NCBI GenBank assembly: GCA_024195265.1
Contig: JAJLRJ010000009.1
Span: forward strand, 31,467,774 to 31,531,773
Length of the DNA: 64,000 nucleotides
Direction of reading: 5' to 3'
From: Dendrophyllia cribrosa
Taxonomy: Eukaryota; Cnidaria; Anthozoa; Scleractinia; Dendrophylliidae
Shown: one piece after another, positions 47,801 through 61,600 of the stretch
Layout: each line of letters starts with the position of its first letter
How positions within the stretch are numbered: the first letter of the stretch is position 1
The notes under the pieces: generated by a model
The model's database searches: none
What the model was told of the DNA's origin: nothing
Seen by the model: the letters and a program-made list of their open reading frames with translations, nothing else
Translations under genes and position numbers: made by a program

Positions 47801-50800
47801 GTGCCAAAGTTTTTACAAATCTTCAAAATTACAAGGAAAACGCTGTAGTCTAAAAATATAACTACAACTACAGCAATCCACTGTCTCGTTTTCTTTAACT
47901 TCTTGTAATTAAAAGCTGTTTTCACTTGTTTTAGATGAGCCCTGATGTGTTCTCACCTCAAGCCAAGAAGTGGGGATTCCAAATTTCCTTGCAGGAAAGA
48001 CTCTTTTACGACTACAAAGAGCGCCGAAAAGAAGCAACGCTGGACCCAAATCTCGTCTTGCTAACAGAAAACTACCGCTCAAATGAACGGGTGCTTCAGT
48101 TCTCGTCTGACATGTTTTATGGAGGCAAGCTTACCTCGGGTAGCAGCCAACCACTCCATCCTCAGCTTGGGCCGTTCGTGTTCTATGCTGCTCTTGGGAA
48201 GGAAGAGATCGAAGAGAATCACGCGTCCTTCCGCAACTTGGCCGAGGTTAACGAAGTTGTGAAGCGAGTCAAGGAGCTATCTGATTGCTGGCCTGAAGAA
48301 TGGGGAACGAAGGATCTTAAACAAATTGCAGTCGTTTCGTCGTATCGTTATCAGGTACCACATAATTATTGTAAGACGTCGTTAACTACGAAATGATAAA
48401 ATTTAAATAACAATAATAAAAACAATTTATTAGGATACCAAAGGCCCAGTTCAAACCCCGGGGGAGGTACTCCTTCTAATGGGCTCGTGGATGCTCCTCC
48501 CGAAAGGGGTACCTTTTTGAGGCTGGAGGTATCTGAAAGGGTCGGGATTTCACGAGTTGAAGTATATGAAAGGCTAGGGATTTCACGAAGAATAGGAAGG
48601 GTAGCGAAAACAGGAGTTGAAGCATAAAAAAGGTAGGGAAAACGGCCATTTAAGTATTATAAAAAGGGCCTTACAATATATTTCAAACAGACGTACGTAA
48701 AGGCTATATAAAAAGGGGCACCATTTTCACTGAAAGGTATATGAAAGGGGTACCATTTTCAATGAAAGGTATATGAAAGGGGTACCTTTTCTGTCAAAAA
48801 CGGTATATGAAAGGGTGAGGGTTTGGACCTCGGGGCGGAGCATCCCCGTACAAAACTTTGTTGAGTACCCCCCCCCCCCCCCCCCCCCCCCCTCCCCTGC
48901 CCCGGGGTTCAAACGTCGAACTTCTCATGTACCGAACTTAATACCTATTTAGGTCGACTCAAACTTTTAAGTTCGACTGTTGATTTAGACGGTCGAACTT
49001 TACATGTGCCGAACCTAATTCGTGGCGCAAAGAAATATCATCCTTACTGCTTAAAATAGGGAAATAAACCGAAAAAAAAGTAAAATTCGCCAAGCCTGGA
49101 AATTGTTGTTTTGATTTTAGTGTGCTTTGTGTTCTGTGATGGAAAGGAGACAGCTGAGGAGATCGTGATCGTGATATTTGGACAAAATAAAGTAACGCCA
49201 TAAATTTTAAAATACATTACGATTTCTTTATGGATATAAAGAAAAGCAACTTTTTAGTAGACCGATTTAAGCTGTCCAGTTTCAGTCTAAAAATCTACAA
49301 CGTGAATGCTGGTAACCGTCGTTACGCTTCTGTGAGTTCTGTCTGCAAAGGCGCGAAAACCCACTAAATAGCCAATCAGAAGCGCGGTTATATTGAAAAA
49401 TACGTTAACATAATTTATGCATTAGGTTCGGCACATGAAAAGTTCGACGTTTGAATCGAAGTCGCTCCATAGTCGAACTTCCCATGTAGCCCACTCGAAC
49501 TTAATTCTTGGGTCGACCCAAATAACATATGTCGAACTTAATTGATTCAAACGTCGATCTTTTCATGTACTTAATTGAAGGAATTAGGTTCGGTACATGA
49601 AAAGTTTGACGTTTGAACTGGGCCAAAGTCACCCTGAGGTGATTTACAGAGGGGTCCCATTTGAAATAAATAAGAAAGTATCTTGTTTCTTTGGCATCAT
49701 GTTTGCTTCATATTATGGTTGAAGTTAAGACATGCGATTCCCCTGTACCGTTTTGCACTAGTTTTCTAACTCGCCTGCCAGCTACTGTTTGGGTAAACTC
49801 AAACTCCCACGTGCATAGAGTAACAAAACTGTTGTTAATTTGATTTCGTTACATTTATATTGCATTTTAATTGTTAGTATACCTTGGTGTTCCCGACCTT
49901 GTTTATCTATTTGTACAGGTTAAAACTATTCGAGATGGGCTTAGAAAAGTTGGCCTTGGAGCGGTAGATGTGGAAACCATTGAAAACGTTCAAGGTCGGT
50001 GGAAAATTCTTCAATATTTTCTAAGATTAGCATAGATACTGAGGTAAAGCGAAGTATCCTATTTACCTTTAATATGGTATTCAAGATCCCGTACGCATGG
50101 AATTTTTCATGGACATGCAAATACGAAAGCTTAACAGTAGGTTGATCGTCATAACTGCTTTTCGCTCTCGTTGCCTGTCCATAATGAGCTGGTTCTGCAA
50201 ATGACTTTCCCTTGAATAACCAGTTGCGCGATTCTTTCTGCACTGTTAAATCAATGTATTCTTGTAAAGTGAACAAATGATCATCGCAGCTGTGTTTGCA
50301 GTTGTGTTTTTACATTCGGAGCAAGGTCAATTGACCTTGCTCCAATATGTGTGGCTTCTTTGCAATTGCTTAAATTGTAAACACAACTGTGAGGATCATT
50401 TCTTCACTTACATTCTCTATCCGCAGTTCATCATATTCATTCATGTAGTGCATTAAATTTTGTCAATGTATTCTTGTTATCTATTTTCACCAGGTAAACA
50501 ATTCCGAGCTCTCTTCGTCAGCACAGTTCGTACTTTTCATACGTGTAAGGATCTACATAATGGCGAAGTTAGTAAGACCGAGAGCCCTTACCTCTATTTC
50601 CTCTCAGACCCAAAGTTACTCAACACTGCTCTCACTCGTGCCCAATCACTTATCGCAGTGATTGGAGACCCATTTTCGTTGAGAACAGTGGGCGATTGCC
50701 AAGGGTTGTGGGAAGAGTTCATTAAGCGATGCAGTGACGATGGAAAGCTATTTGGTATCGAGCACAATGAGCTGGAAGAAAGTATTTCCCAAAGCGGTCT

Positions 50801-53800
50801 GAATGTCGATGCAGCCGAGTTTGTGCCAACTATGACCGCACAGACGAACCAACTACCTGCCACAAATCTCAGCGATTCCATATCAGATTTTTTTCAACAG
50901 GAAAATTACCCAGATGACCAATTTCAAAGAGAGGATAAAACTTTTCCTACCGAAGCAAATAGCCATTTCGCTCAAATCGGTGAAGGTGACGTTTCTGACG
51001 ATGCCAAGCATTGTGTTTCAGACGAGTTGGTAACCAAATCTTTCGATGTAGAAGATAGTGAGAACGAAAGTACATCCGACTCCAATGATGCAGGTGACGA
51101 ACTGTCCGAAAATGACGACTTGGGCGATGCTGATGATTTCGCCGAATATGACAACGTCGATGAAACTGTTCCCCCAAAATGCATGGATCCCATCATCCAG
51201 GCTCTGAAGGAAGAGTGCGAGAAGAAAGCTCTTAAACGAAAACTTAAAGATGAAGTGAAGAGTGAAGAAAACGCAAAGAGAAGAAAAGAAGTGAGCGGTG
51301 AAGCAGAACAGGACAAAGATAAGTTTGCACCTGACAACGCCCAAGACGACAACAGCAAATTTGATGCCAACATCGCAGGAAGCAAAGTAGTTCACGAAGA
51401 CATCAAAATGAAAACAAAGAAAGGTAAAACTAAGATTTTTCTGGTAAACTGTATGAACATTCAATACAGCGAACGCACAAAACGACTTCTTCATCAGCCT
51501 AAAGCCCAAGATCAAGAGTGCTTACAACCGGAGTATCTTGATCGCTTTTTAAAAGATGACCCTGAACTTTATCGTGAATGCACATTGAGAGTGAGCAACG
51601 ACAGGTCAAGAACAACATATGGCGAGTTACAAGATGCTGAGAGTAAAGATATTTTAATAGAAGGAAGCACTCGCCAAAGCTTTGATCGCGACTTTGTCGT
51701 TGTTAAACTGTCCGACAAGCCTTCTGACGACTTAAATGAACAGCAAGGTACTCCGGAATTACTGAAGGGATCGATATGTGGTATTCGGCATCATGCGATC
51801 AATCTTCGTGAGCGGCAGTTTGTATGCACAGTCTCCAGAGATAACCCTCGGGTGATGTATCCCATCAACAAATCAATGACACCGATCGCTAACTTGACCG
51901 ATGAATCCATTACTGGAGTTCCAATTTACAAAAGAATACAGTCAGATGAAAAACCAGTGCATGTTGAAACTGTCTCTCTTAAAGAAGCATTGAGTGGCAA
52001 ATACCTCTTTGTCGTACAATATTTACAGTGGAGACGTGAATTCCCCTATCCTCTCGGTATTGTGACCAAGAAGATTCGCAAAGGCAATGATCTGCCTAAG
52101 GCGTTCAAGCTTCTAAACGATGAATATCAACTGAAAGAAGAATTTCCGGAAACAGTTACTAAGGAGATAGAAAGGCACACCAAAAGCTGGTCGACTATCT
52201 CTAGTTCTGAAAAAGAAAGGCGCCAACGTGTGCTGAATGCGTTTACAATTGACCCACCAGGAAGCAAAGCCCTGGACGATGCCTTGACTGTTGAACAACT
52301 ACCGGATGGTCTTTACAAAGTGGGAGTTCATATTGCTGATGTTTCTTACTTTGTTAGGGAAGGGAGTAACATCGACGTGGAGGCGCGGAAGAGAGCTACG
52401 ACATATTTTCGAGGTCATCGCTATGGAGATGTTCTCATGCTTCCAAAAGAGCTTAGCCATGACATCTGCAGTCTGTTGCCGAAAGAAGATCGACGTGCAG
52501 TGTCTATTTGTCTTATTTTGGACCAAGATGGTTGTGTTCAGGAAGACGAAAACCTTGATTTTGGGCGAACGATTGTGAGGTCGCAATGTCGTTTGACTTA
52601 TGCTAAAGCGCAGAAAATCATTCTCGGCGAGTCTGTTCGATGCAATTTTGAGGATGGAGAAATGACACCCCAAATAGAAGAAAACATCCGTACACTTCAC
52701 TTCTTAGCTCAGAAGAGAAGACAACTGCGTCTTTCTGACGGATCGTACTTTCATTTCGACCACGCAGATCGAAAGGAAGATCTTGAGGCTCATGAACTGG
52801 TGGAAGAAATGATGATCCTGGCCAATATTGCTGTGGCAAGGTACCTTGTAGCAAGGAAAACAGCGCTATCACCACTGCGAATCCAACGTCCTCCAAAAAC
52901 ATACAAGCTGGAGGAATGGACAGAGAGATATGAAAATTGTGCCAAGCTTTCTCTTTCCCTTAGTAGGCATTTGGCTACGACTCAAGATGTTGAATGCGTG
53001 GAAAAATTCCTTGTGCCCATATCTACATGGAACTGCATTTCTAATGTACGTCGTAAGCGGGATCAAAGAGAGTTAAAACTCTTACTTTGTAATGATAATA
53101 TATTTCCTCAACTTGCACTCGCGCATTCCTTTCTGAATGGTCTGCAAAGAAAAGCTGAGGATGTAAGAGCCGCTGACGTGAGGCAGGAGGACAGAGTACA
53201 TTGGTCTTTGAACGTACGTGAATACACTCGCTTCACCTCTCCAATTCGTCGCTACCTTGACATTGTGGCTCATCGTTTGTTGTTTGAGACTGTCGGACAA
53301 GAGGTGGCGTTGGATGAAGTTGCAGAAGTTTATCGTAGGTGTTCAATCCTGTCTGAAAAATCAAGCACGTTTGAGAAAGATTGTGGCCGTGTTCAAATGG
53401 CGGAAAATCTCAAGAAAGCAAGTTGCGAGTTTTCCGCCATCGTTGAAATGATTGAACGGGATTTCATTCGATTACAGCTTTTGTCAGATGCAAACCAACA
53501 TCTCTCTCCAAAACAAAGAAAAATTAAGATTAGTCATCTGGGACCAATTAAACAACCGGAACTGGATGAGTCTTCCAATTGCATAGAGCTGAAGTGGAAG
53601 CTGAGAATTTACGATGCTTCTACTGACAACGTCGAACGGGCAAAGCGGATCTCGAGTAAGAACCAAGATAAACATCTCCGCCAAGACAGGGACAAGATTC
53701 TGGCTTTACTTTCTGTCAACTCAGAATGTGCGAGGTCTGGATACCACATCCCTAGCAATCTTTGGCTCGATGTCTTGGATGCCGTTAAAGATGACGGTGA

Positions 53801-53997
53801 CACCAGGTTAGGCGAACGCTTAGAAGTCATAGATGAAATAATTACCAGAGAAAAGGAACAAAGAAAGAATGATAACCCTTCTTACGAAGGAGTTGTCTAT
53901 GAAGACTATGAAATAGACGACAACGATAGTAGTAGTAATGATGATGATGATGATGATGATGATGACGATGATGACGACGACGACGAAGACGAGAACG

Positions 53998-54049
<52 letters not shown>

Positions 54050-55650
54050 CGATGATGACATACACTTTATTGAGACATTCTTGACGCTTCAGGTTGCCGA
54101 TAATGTCAGCGTACAGCTTTCAGCGAACGAGATTGAAGCACTGATGTCACCGGAGATTCAACTTTTCAATCTCGCACCTGATATTAACATCTGCCTTGAG
54201 CATAGGAGGCTTCCTGATAGATGTTTTGCAATAGTTGCATCAGGAAAGGCATCGCAGCAACGCTATAAGAATATCAATAGCTATGCTCATATTTGGAGAC
54301 CGGTAGTTGCCATGGAAGCTGCAACAGATGCTGTAAGGAATGACGAGACTTTTATTATTCAGAACCTTAAAGTGAAGTGGAAACGTGGTGAAAGCGGCAA
54401 ATTTGTAGGAGAATTTTATCTAGACATGACGTTCTGCAAAACCAGGCATATCGAGATATTTTCTGGAGATTACGCTTGTGTAAGAGTTTCTTGTCGAAAG
54501 TCCTTCTCAAGCAGTCTGCATAATTATGAGCAGTTAAATGAAAAGAATGAAAAAGAAACACCCTTTGCAGACGATTCATGTGGTTCGTCTTCCTCTGGAA
54601 GCACCAGTGAATATGAAACAGCAAGTGACGGCGATGATTCCAAGGAAAGCGGAGCGCTGGACCGAGGAGCTATGAAAAGTTATTGGGTTGGCCACTGCAA
54701 CGTCACTGCTGCTGATACCTCACAGATGAACGTCAATATGGCTGGTACTTCAAAGATGAACGTCACTGTTGCTGATACCTCACAGATGAAATACACACTT
54801 GAGCTGTTTCAGCACTCAATGAAAGTCCCTATTGATTTTGGGAATGGAAAGAGCTGGAGTTGTACCGTGGAGATAATAAAGCAGACTATCCCTTTGAGGT
54901 AAATATTTCTAGATTGTAAAACGAACGTGACTTGCTTTGGCCGTGATTTTGTTTTGGAAAGCTATTGATACTCTGCCATTGCACGTACTTCTCGAATTAC
55001 AATGAATGCTCAAATTGACTCTGCCACTTACAGTTTGCGGGTAAATGAGCCCGGGGGTGGGGGTACTCTCTATAATGGGCTACACGGGGATGCTCCGCCC
55101 GAAAAGGGAACCTTTTTTAGGCTGGAGGTTTATAAAAGGGTAGGGATTTCACGAGTTAAAGTGTAGAGAAAGGTAGGGAAAACTGCCATTTAGGTATATA
55201 AAAATGGCCTATCAAAATATATCAACAGACGCATGCTATTGCTAATTCGTCTATTAAAGTAGTTTTAATCAATGTTCATACTGAAGTGATGAGTTAGTAA
55301 ACGTTGTTCAAATGTTAGCCAAAAACATATAGTGAAGAGATGCAGTGTTTCTTCTGTAGGTATATGAAAGGGGTACCATTTCTTATGGAACGTATATGAA
55401 AGGGTTACCTTCTCTGTCAAAAACGGTGTATAATATAAAGGGGAAAGGGTTTGGACCTGGGAGCGGAGCATCCCCTATTGAATAGCCCAATCCCCCTCTC
55501 CCGTGCAAACGAGGTTAAGGAATATGAGACACCGCTTTCGTTTCCTACATATCGTACTTCACTGTTATATTATAATATAAGCCTCTATTGTTATTATTAT
55601 TATTATTATTATTATTAATATTATAATATTTTTAATAAAGTTTTTTCTCA

Positions 55651-55686
<36 letters not shown>

Positions 55687-58600
55687 AATAGAATATTTAA
55701 AAGAAATAATACGCGCTGTCTAAATTGGAAATAATTGGGTTATAGAAAAAAGATAGGGACTGCCAAACTGGTTGACGAAACACAAAGGGGCTATAAAATT
55801 TGAAAACGCAATTTCCAGTCTATTTAACTACTCATTGTTGTCCTTACGCTGCGTTGTTAGGCGGATGATTTTAACTTTAATGGATCTTCGTCAACGGAAA
55901 GCTACACCGCTTACACACGAAATCTGCCTGGGAAGAGCATCAAGATTGGAAGGCAAGGAAATAAATAACGTTCTTCATAACTTAAATTTATGTCGAAGCC
56001 CTGCATTTTTTAGTCTTCTTTGCAATTGCTTAAATTTCATCAAACACAACTGCAAGGATCATTTCATCACTTTAAATTTATGTACACATACATAGTTATA
56101 TAAACTAAGATGTAGTAATGTGGATAATTTTTCTAAATAAATTGGTCTTTCGACAGCAATGATTAATTTATCAATTGGACCAATTGAATTGGTAGAGCAT
56201 CGATGGTTGTCGTTTTTTGTTCCGTCAATGCCTAATTTTTTCTTCTTTTCTTTGCAACAATTGTAGTTGTTTTATCCCAATATAACACGGCTTTTAATGT
56301 CTAATGTTCCACAACGTTGGCAAATCCTTCTGCCTCTCAATTTGTTAAGTCCATTTATTCAGTCCAGATAGAAAACAATCCAATAACCGTATGATTAATA
56401 AAACCGTATAAATTAAACGAGATGCGTGATATTTGTGATATTTTAGACAGAATAAAAAACTGTAGAAAAAAATTCGAATATTTCTAAATTTAAGAGAAAG
56501 CGGACACCCCCAGGTGAAGACCTCACTAAGTTAAGGCGGACATTAAGTTGGCTGGTGCCAGCCGAATTTCACTTGTTTGTCTGAAACTAAACTCTCTTTA
56601 AGGCGGAGAGCTAACATTTTTAAAGCAAACGTCTACTTCAAAATGCCTCACAAGGCGACAGAAACAATGTAATCTTGTACACGGTTAACGCTATTCAAAT
56701 CCAGTTTTAGACGCTCAGATAACGAGGAGTATTTTGTTTTAGTTCTGACGTTACGATATTCTAGGATCAGATTACATCTACTCTAAGACGGACAGCGCTT
56801 TTAACCAAACAGCTGGAGCTGGTTTCAAGTCTGTCCGCCTTAGAGCCGGAGTTCACTGTAGTAGATTGAATTCTTGGATTGGATTACCCACTGCTTTGCT
56901 TTAAACCTTAGATCTCCGTATTGGTTTACCAAACGGCAGCCTTTCGATTGCTGACCATATTCCTGACTGTAACCTACGACCACTGAACAATCGTCAAGTG
57001 CGGGCTGTTAAAAATTCATTACGAGGGCGTTTCACTGTTATTCAAGGGCCACCTGGTAAGTTCGAAACTTAAAGTGTATATGACAGATATTTTTTTATTT
57101 GCTTGTTGGATTCTACATGGCGTTCTGATAAGAAAGTCGAAAAAAGCTTTTCGATATCGATTTTTCTTGTCCGTGATTTAGCCGTCTAAAAACGTGAAAT
57201 TTCACTTCCGGTGGGTTACAAAACCGCGCAAGAAGAAAGACTGGAAATAGTCCGCTGTGACGTCAATACAAGAATGTCAATGTCGCGGTTTCTCAGTTCC
57301 TCCGTTTTTTGGTGCGTGTAATTACAACCATATACAACACACCTCAATAGAACCATGTTTCTTCCTCAGGGCGCACCAAAAAATGCGAGGAACCGAGAAA
57401 CCGCGACACCGGCATTCTTGTATTGACGTCACAGCGGACTATTTCCAGTCTTTCTTCTTGCGCGGTTTTGTAACCCACCGGAAGTGAAATTTCACGTTTT
57501 TAGACGGCTAAAACACGGAAAAGAAAATCGATATCTAAGAAACTCTTTTCGATTTTCTTATCAGAACGCCATGTAGATTCCATCAAGCAAATAAAAAAAT
57601 ATCTGTCATATACACTTTAACGATTATCATGTCTTAGGATCTTGTCACTTCTTAAGACAATTTTTTTGTAGAAATTAAAAATTGCATCCGATCCGAAGAT
57701 CTCCTAATAATAACACCTCAATCATAATGACACCTTGATTTCATACGGGCAAATCTCTTGATCCTCGAGAAACCAAAAAATTTTATAATATATAGTTTAC
57801 CTCTGTAAATACATAAATTTATGTATATCTTTGTTCATTCGGTATATGTAGAAGGACCTTCGACTTAACGTTAAGACTGTCTGTGATTTCCAAAATAATC
57901 CAGCGGTTTATAAAAGGGGTCGCACCCATTCATTTGTGCTCCTGATGGGACGGGTTTAGAATAAAATAAAATACTGGATAATTGTTTTTCCTCAGACATT
58001 AATTTATACTGATCATCGTATTTCTCTTTTAGGAACTGGAAAGACCATAACAGGAGTTCACATTGCCTATTGGTTTGCGCAAATAAATCACCGAGATGTC
58101 GACAGACAAAACTCTCTACCAGACACTACAAAAGACGACGACGAAGACGATGATGATGATGATGATGACGACGATGGCGATGATGACGATAAAGAGGAGG
58201 AGGAGAAGAGGAAAAAGGAGAAGACATCATTGAGGATTCAAATTCCAGAGAAGGCTCCTAAACAAGTTTTGTATTGTGGGCCTTCCAACAAATCCGTGGA
58301 CGTCGTTGCAGGTAATGCCTCAAAGTGCAAGGACAATTCAGTGATTTAGGCATTCAGACACTCAATTATTCCGTGATTTATTTAAATGATCATTCAGTCG
58401 GTCAGTCAGTCAGTCATTTGGAGTCATTCATTCGTTCATTCATTTTGTTATTGAACGATTTAGTCATTTAGTCACTTGGTTATTCAGTCTTTCAGTCATT
58501 CATTTTTTTACTCGTTCATTCAGACAATAAGGCAGTCAGTCATCCAGTCATTAGGTTAATAATACAGACACCCAGTTATTTATTATTTAAAAATACCTTG

Positions 58601-61600
58601 TTTTCTTTAGTGTATTTGATGGAGATCGAAGGCATCAAGATCCTTCGAGTATATGGAAATGTCATTGAGGAAGAAGAATTCCCGATTCCAAACCAAGTGA
58701 AACGAATCCGGCAGACTGCAATTCAGACAGTTCCAGATAATTTGAAACCTGTTGCATTGCACCACATAATCAGGGACGAAGGAAAATCACCGTATGCGTT
58801 AAAGTTACAGGAATATGAAGAGCTCTTTGCCATAAAGAAGAAAGCAAAGGAGAAAGTGGAAGATAAGACAGTCGCAGAGTATCTACAGGTGTGAATGATT
58901 TACATCCATCCATGCATAAGACATTAACAAAAGCAACAAACACTCGTGATTTGCATGATGTCAAAATATGGAAGTCCTATAACATATACTCATTACCCAC
59001 ACCGTTTATACAAGTACACGACAAACGTCTACTCAATTAAATGTAAAAAGAATGATAGAATCGATAGATCTTCGATAGTATCTATTTGATATCCTCTCGA
59101 TATCGTCTACATGCAGTTATTTAAGAAATGTTTCTGGTCAACCAACCTTCAATCAAACTTAACCGTTGTCGACACTAAACAGGACACTGTTTTCCCATTT
59201 TTGTCGTTTTAAACACTATTTTACGAAGTTTATTTCCGCAAGTACAAATTTAGATTTACAAGTGCTAACTTACCTACTTACTGACATTAATTATAACAGA
59301 TGAAAATGGAAGCTGAGCAGTGGGTCATTAGAAGTGTGTGTGAAGGAGAGTACCATCAGATTGTGCTTTGCACCTGCTCTGCGGCTGGGAGTAAAAGACT
59401 GAAAGAGGCGTGTAACAACACCATCCAGTGCATAGTGGACGAGTGCGGCATGTGTTTGGAACCAGAAACCATCATTCCGATTCATTGGTCACGTGCCAAA
59501 CAAGTGGTTCTTATTGGAGATCACATGCAGCTTCAACCGATTGTAACCAACAGAGTGGCGAAGTCCCTTGGACTGAGTAAGTCCTTGTTCGAGCGATACT
59601 CCAACTGTGCGTTCATGCTTCAAGAGCAGTACCGAATGGTAAGTGAAGGATAGTGTCAACTGACTCCGAATTAAGTGTTATCAGCCGACAATTGACTCCC
59701 TTGCTCCCTTGTAAGTAACCACCTTCTGGAACAGGGAAGCTGGTCCCTTTAAATTAGACGGTAACTTAGAAAGAATCTAGTTAGTGTTTGACTGAGAAAT
59801 GTTCTTAACTGAATTTCATAAAAATGGCTCCTCAAAGGAGTTTGTCGCTTACCAGGGTGGGCGCTCGAAAAGAGTAAACGATTAAGGCGTTTACTTCTCT
59901 TCAGCGAAAAACAAAATGTCTAATCTCAGCAAGGTTCATGCATTAGCGTTATAGAGTTCTAGAATATATCTATAACACTACTCTAAAAATTACGAATTTA
60001 GATATAATTGATAAAAATAACACTAAAAAGTTCGAACTTGAATAGACAATGCAATGTCCACTCTGCCTCTATCAATCCACAGCTGTAAATGAAAACCTGG
60101 CAAAATGCTTAGGAGCTTATATATATTACCTAGAAACGCTTACCAAAAAAGTGGTTCTGTATTAGCAAAAACCGAGACATATTGGTCCAGTTTTGTGATA
60201 AATTGCCACATAATGAACCAAAACTGTCGATGAGTGTCTCTAGTGATAGACGGACTGAGTCTGAATGAATTGCAACTTGAGAAAATGGTAGCCTTGCTTT
60301 TTAAAGTTCCCACATTTTCGTTTCCAAAATGGGCCAGAACAGACCATGATTGGTTCCTGTCTTGCTGTTTTAGTATTATTTTGTAAATGAGTATTGTAGC
60401 ATGGTTTTGACCAAAAAGGTCAAAATCCCGTAAAACGGCCTTAACTTTACGTTTACCTATAAATGAATGAACGAACGAATGAAAACCTTTAAGTGTCTAT
60501 ACTGAAATAGCAGTAATAAAACACTATAAAATAAAATAAAATAACAAAATCTAACTATTCTAATAAATTCTGAAATTGGTTAAAATTGTTTAAAATATTT
60601 ACAATATATACAAGATAAAATACAAAACTTACATTAAGAACTACGTAAAATACAAGTGTCGAAGCAGTTTTTACAAAGGTAGGTGTGGAAAATAAATATT
60701 TATTATTAAACTGAAGACAAAAACTCAAACGTACTGCCTGTATTTACACTACTTTTATACCTTTTATTTTAGCACGAGGACATATGTGAATTTCCCTCCA
60801 AACATTTTTATGATAACAAATTGCAAACCGCAGACTCAGTCAAGAAGCGTGAGAGTGAGACAAGAGTCAGAAAAGAATTTGTGGAATTCTGGCCTAAGCA
60901 CACTGGAACAAGTTACGTACCTCTAGTGTTTTTGTAATGTTGTTGGTGACGAGGAAGAGCTGGTGGTGACAGCCGAAGAAGGAAATGAAAGGTCCAAGAG
61001 TAACTTAAAAGAGAAGGACAAAGTGGTAAGCTCCATGCGCTTTACCTTTACAATGTTTTGTACGTGTGACAATCTCATTTGCTCTCAATTCAATCTCAAT
61101 CCACTAATCCAACCCCCTTCCCAAGTGGAGTGTGTAGCGGAATCGTGAGATGACTATATATATAGGCGAACATATAGAAGTAAAATTACAGTCACGTTGG
61201 GTTCTCCTAGGCCCTACATTGTCCACACAGTAAATACTTCCTCGCCCCATTATTAACTGCTATGTCCAGGGTATGCTCGCGGAACAAAAGCAAGTCGCAC
61301 CGAATGTTTTTGTTCTTTTCTTCAGGTAGAAGTGATTAAAAAGCTACTCAACTGTGGAGTGACACAGAAAGAAATTGTTGTTTTATCCCCTTACCGCGCT
61401 CAATGCCACATAATTCAAGAAGATCTCACCAAACATGAGCTCCCCGAAGTCTCCGTTTCATCTATTGTGAAAAGCCAAGGTACAGTGTATGTTAAAGTAT
61501 ATATAAAAAGGAATAAGCTTAGTTCGTTTTGGCACATTTTTCTCACTTGGGAGCGTAATCAGCCTCATTTATATTCCTCGGCCCGGTTGTTCGAAAGCCG

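Noticed and set aside
53820..54065. Isoleucine/valine-rich minus-strand frame
   Set aside because: Antisense of the (GAT)n tract.
55772..56095. 107-codon open frame as an exon of the HELZ2-like gene
   Set aside because: The phase does not fit its neighbours and its end overlaps a dispersed repeat also found near 50370.
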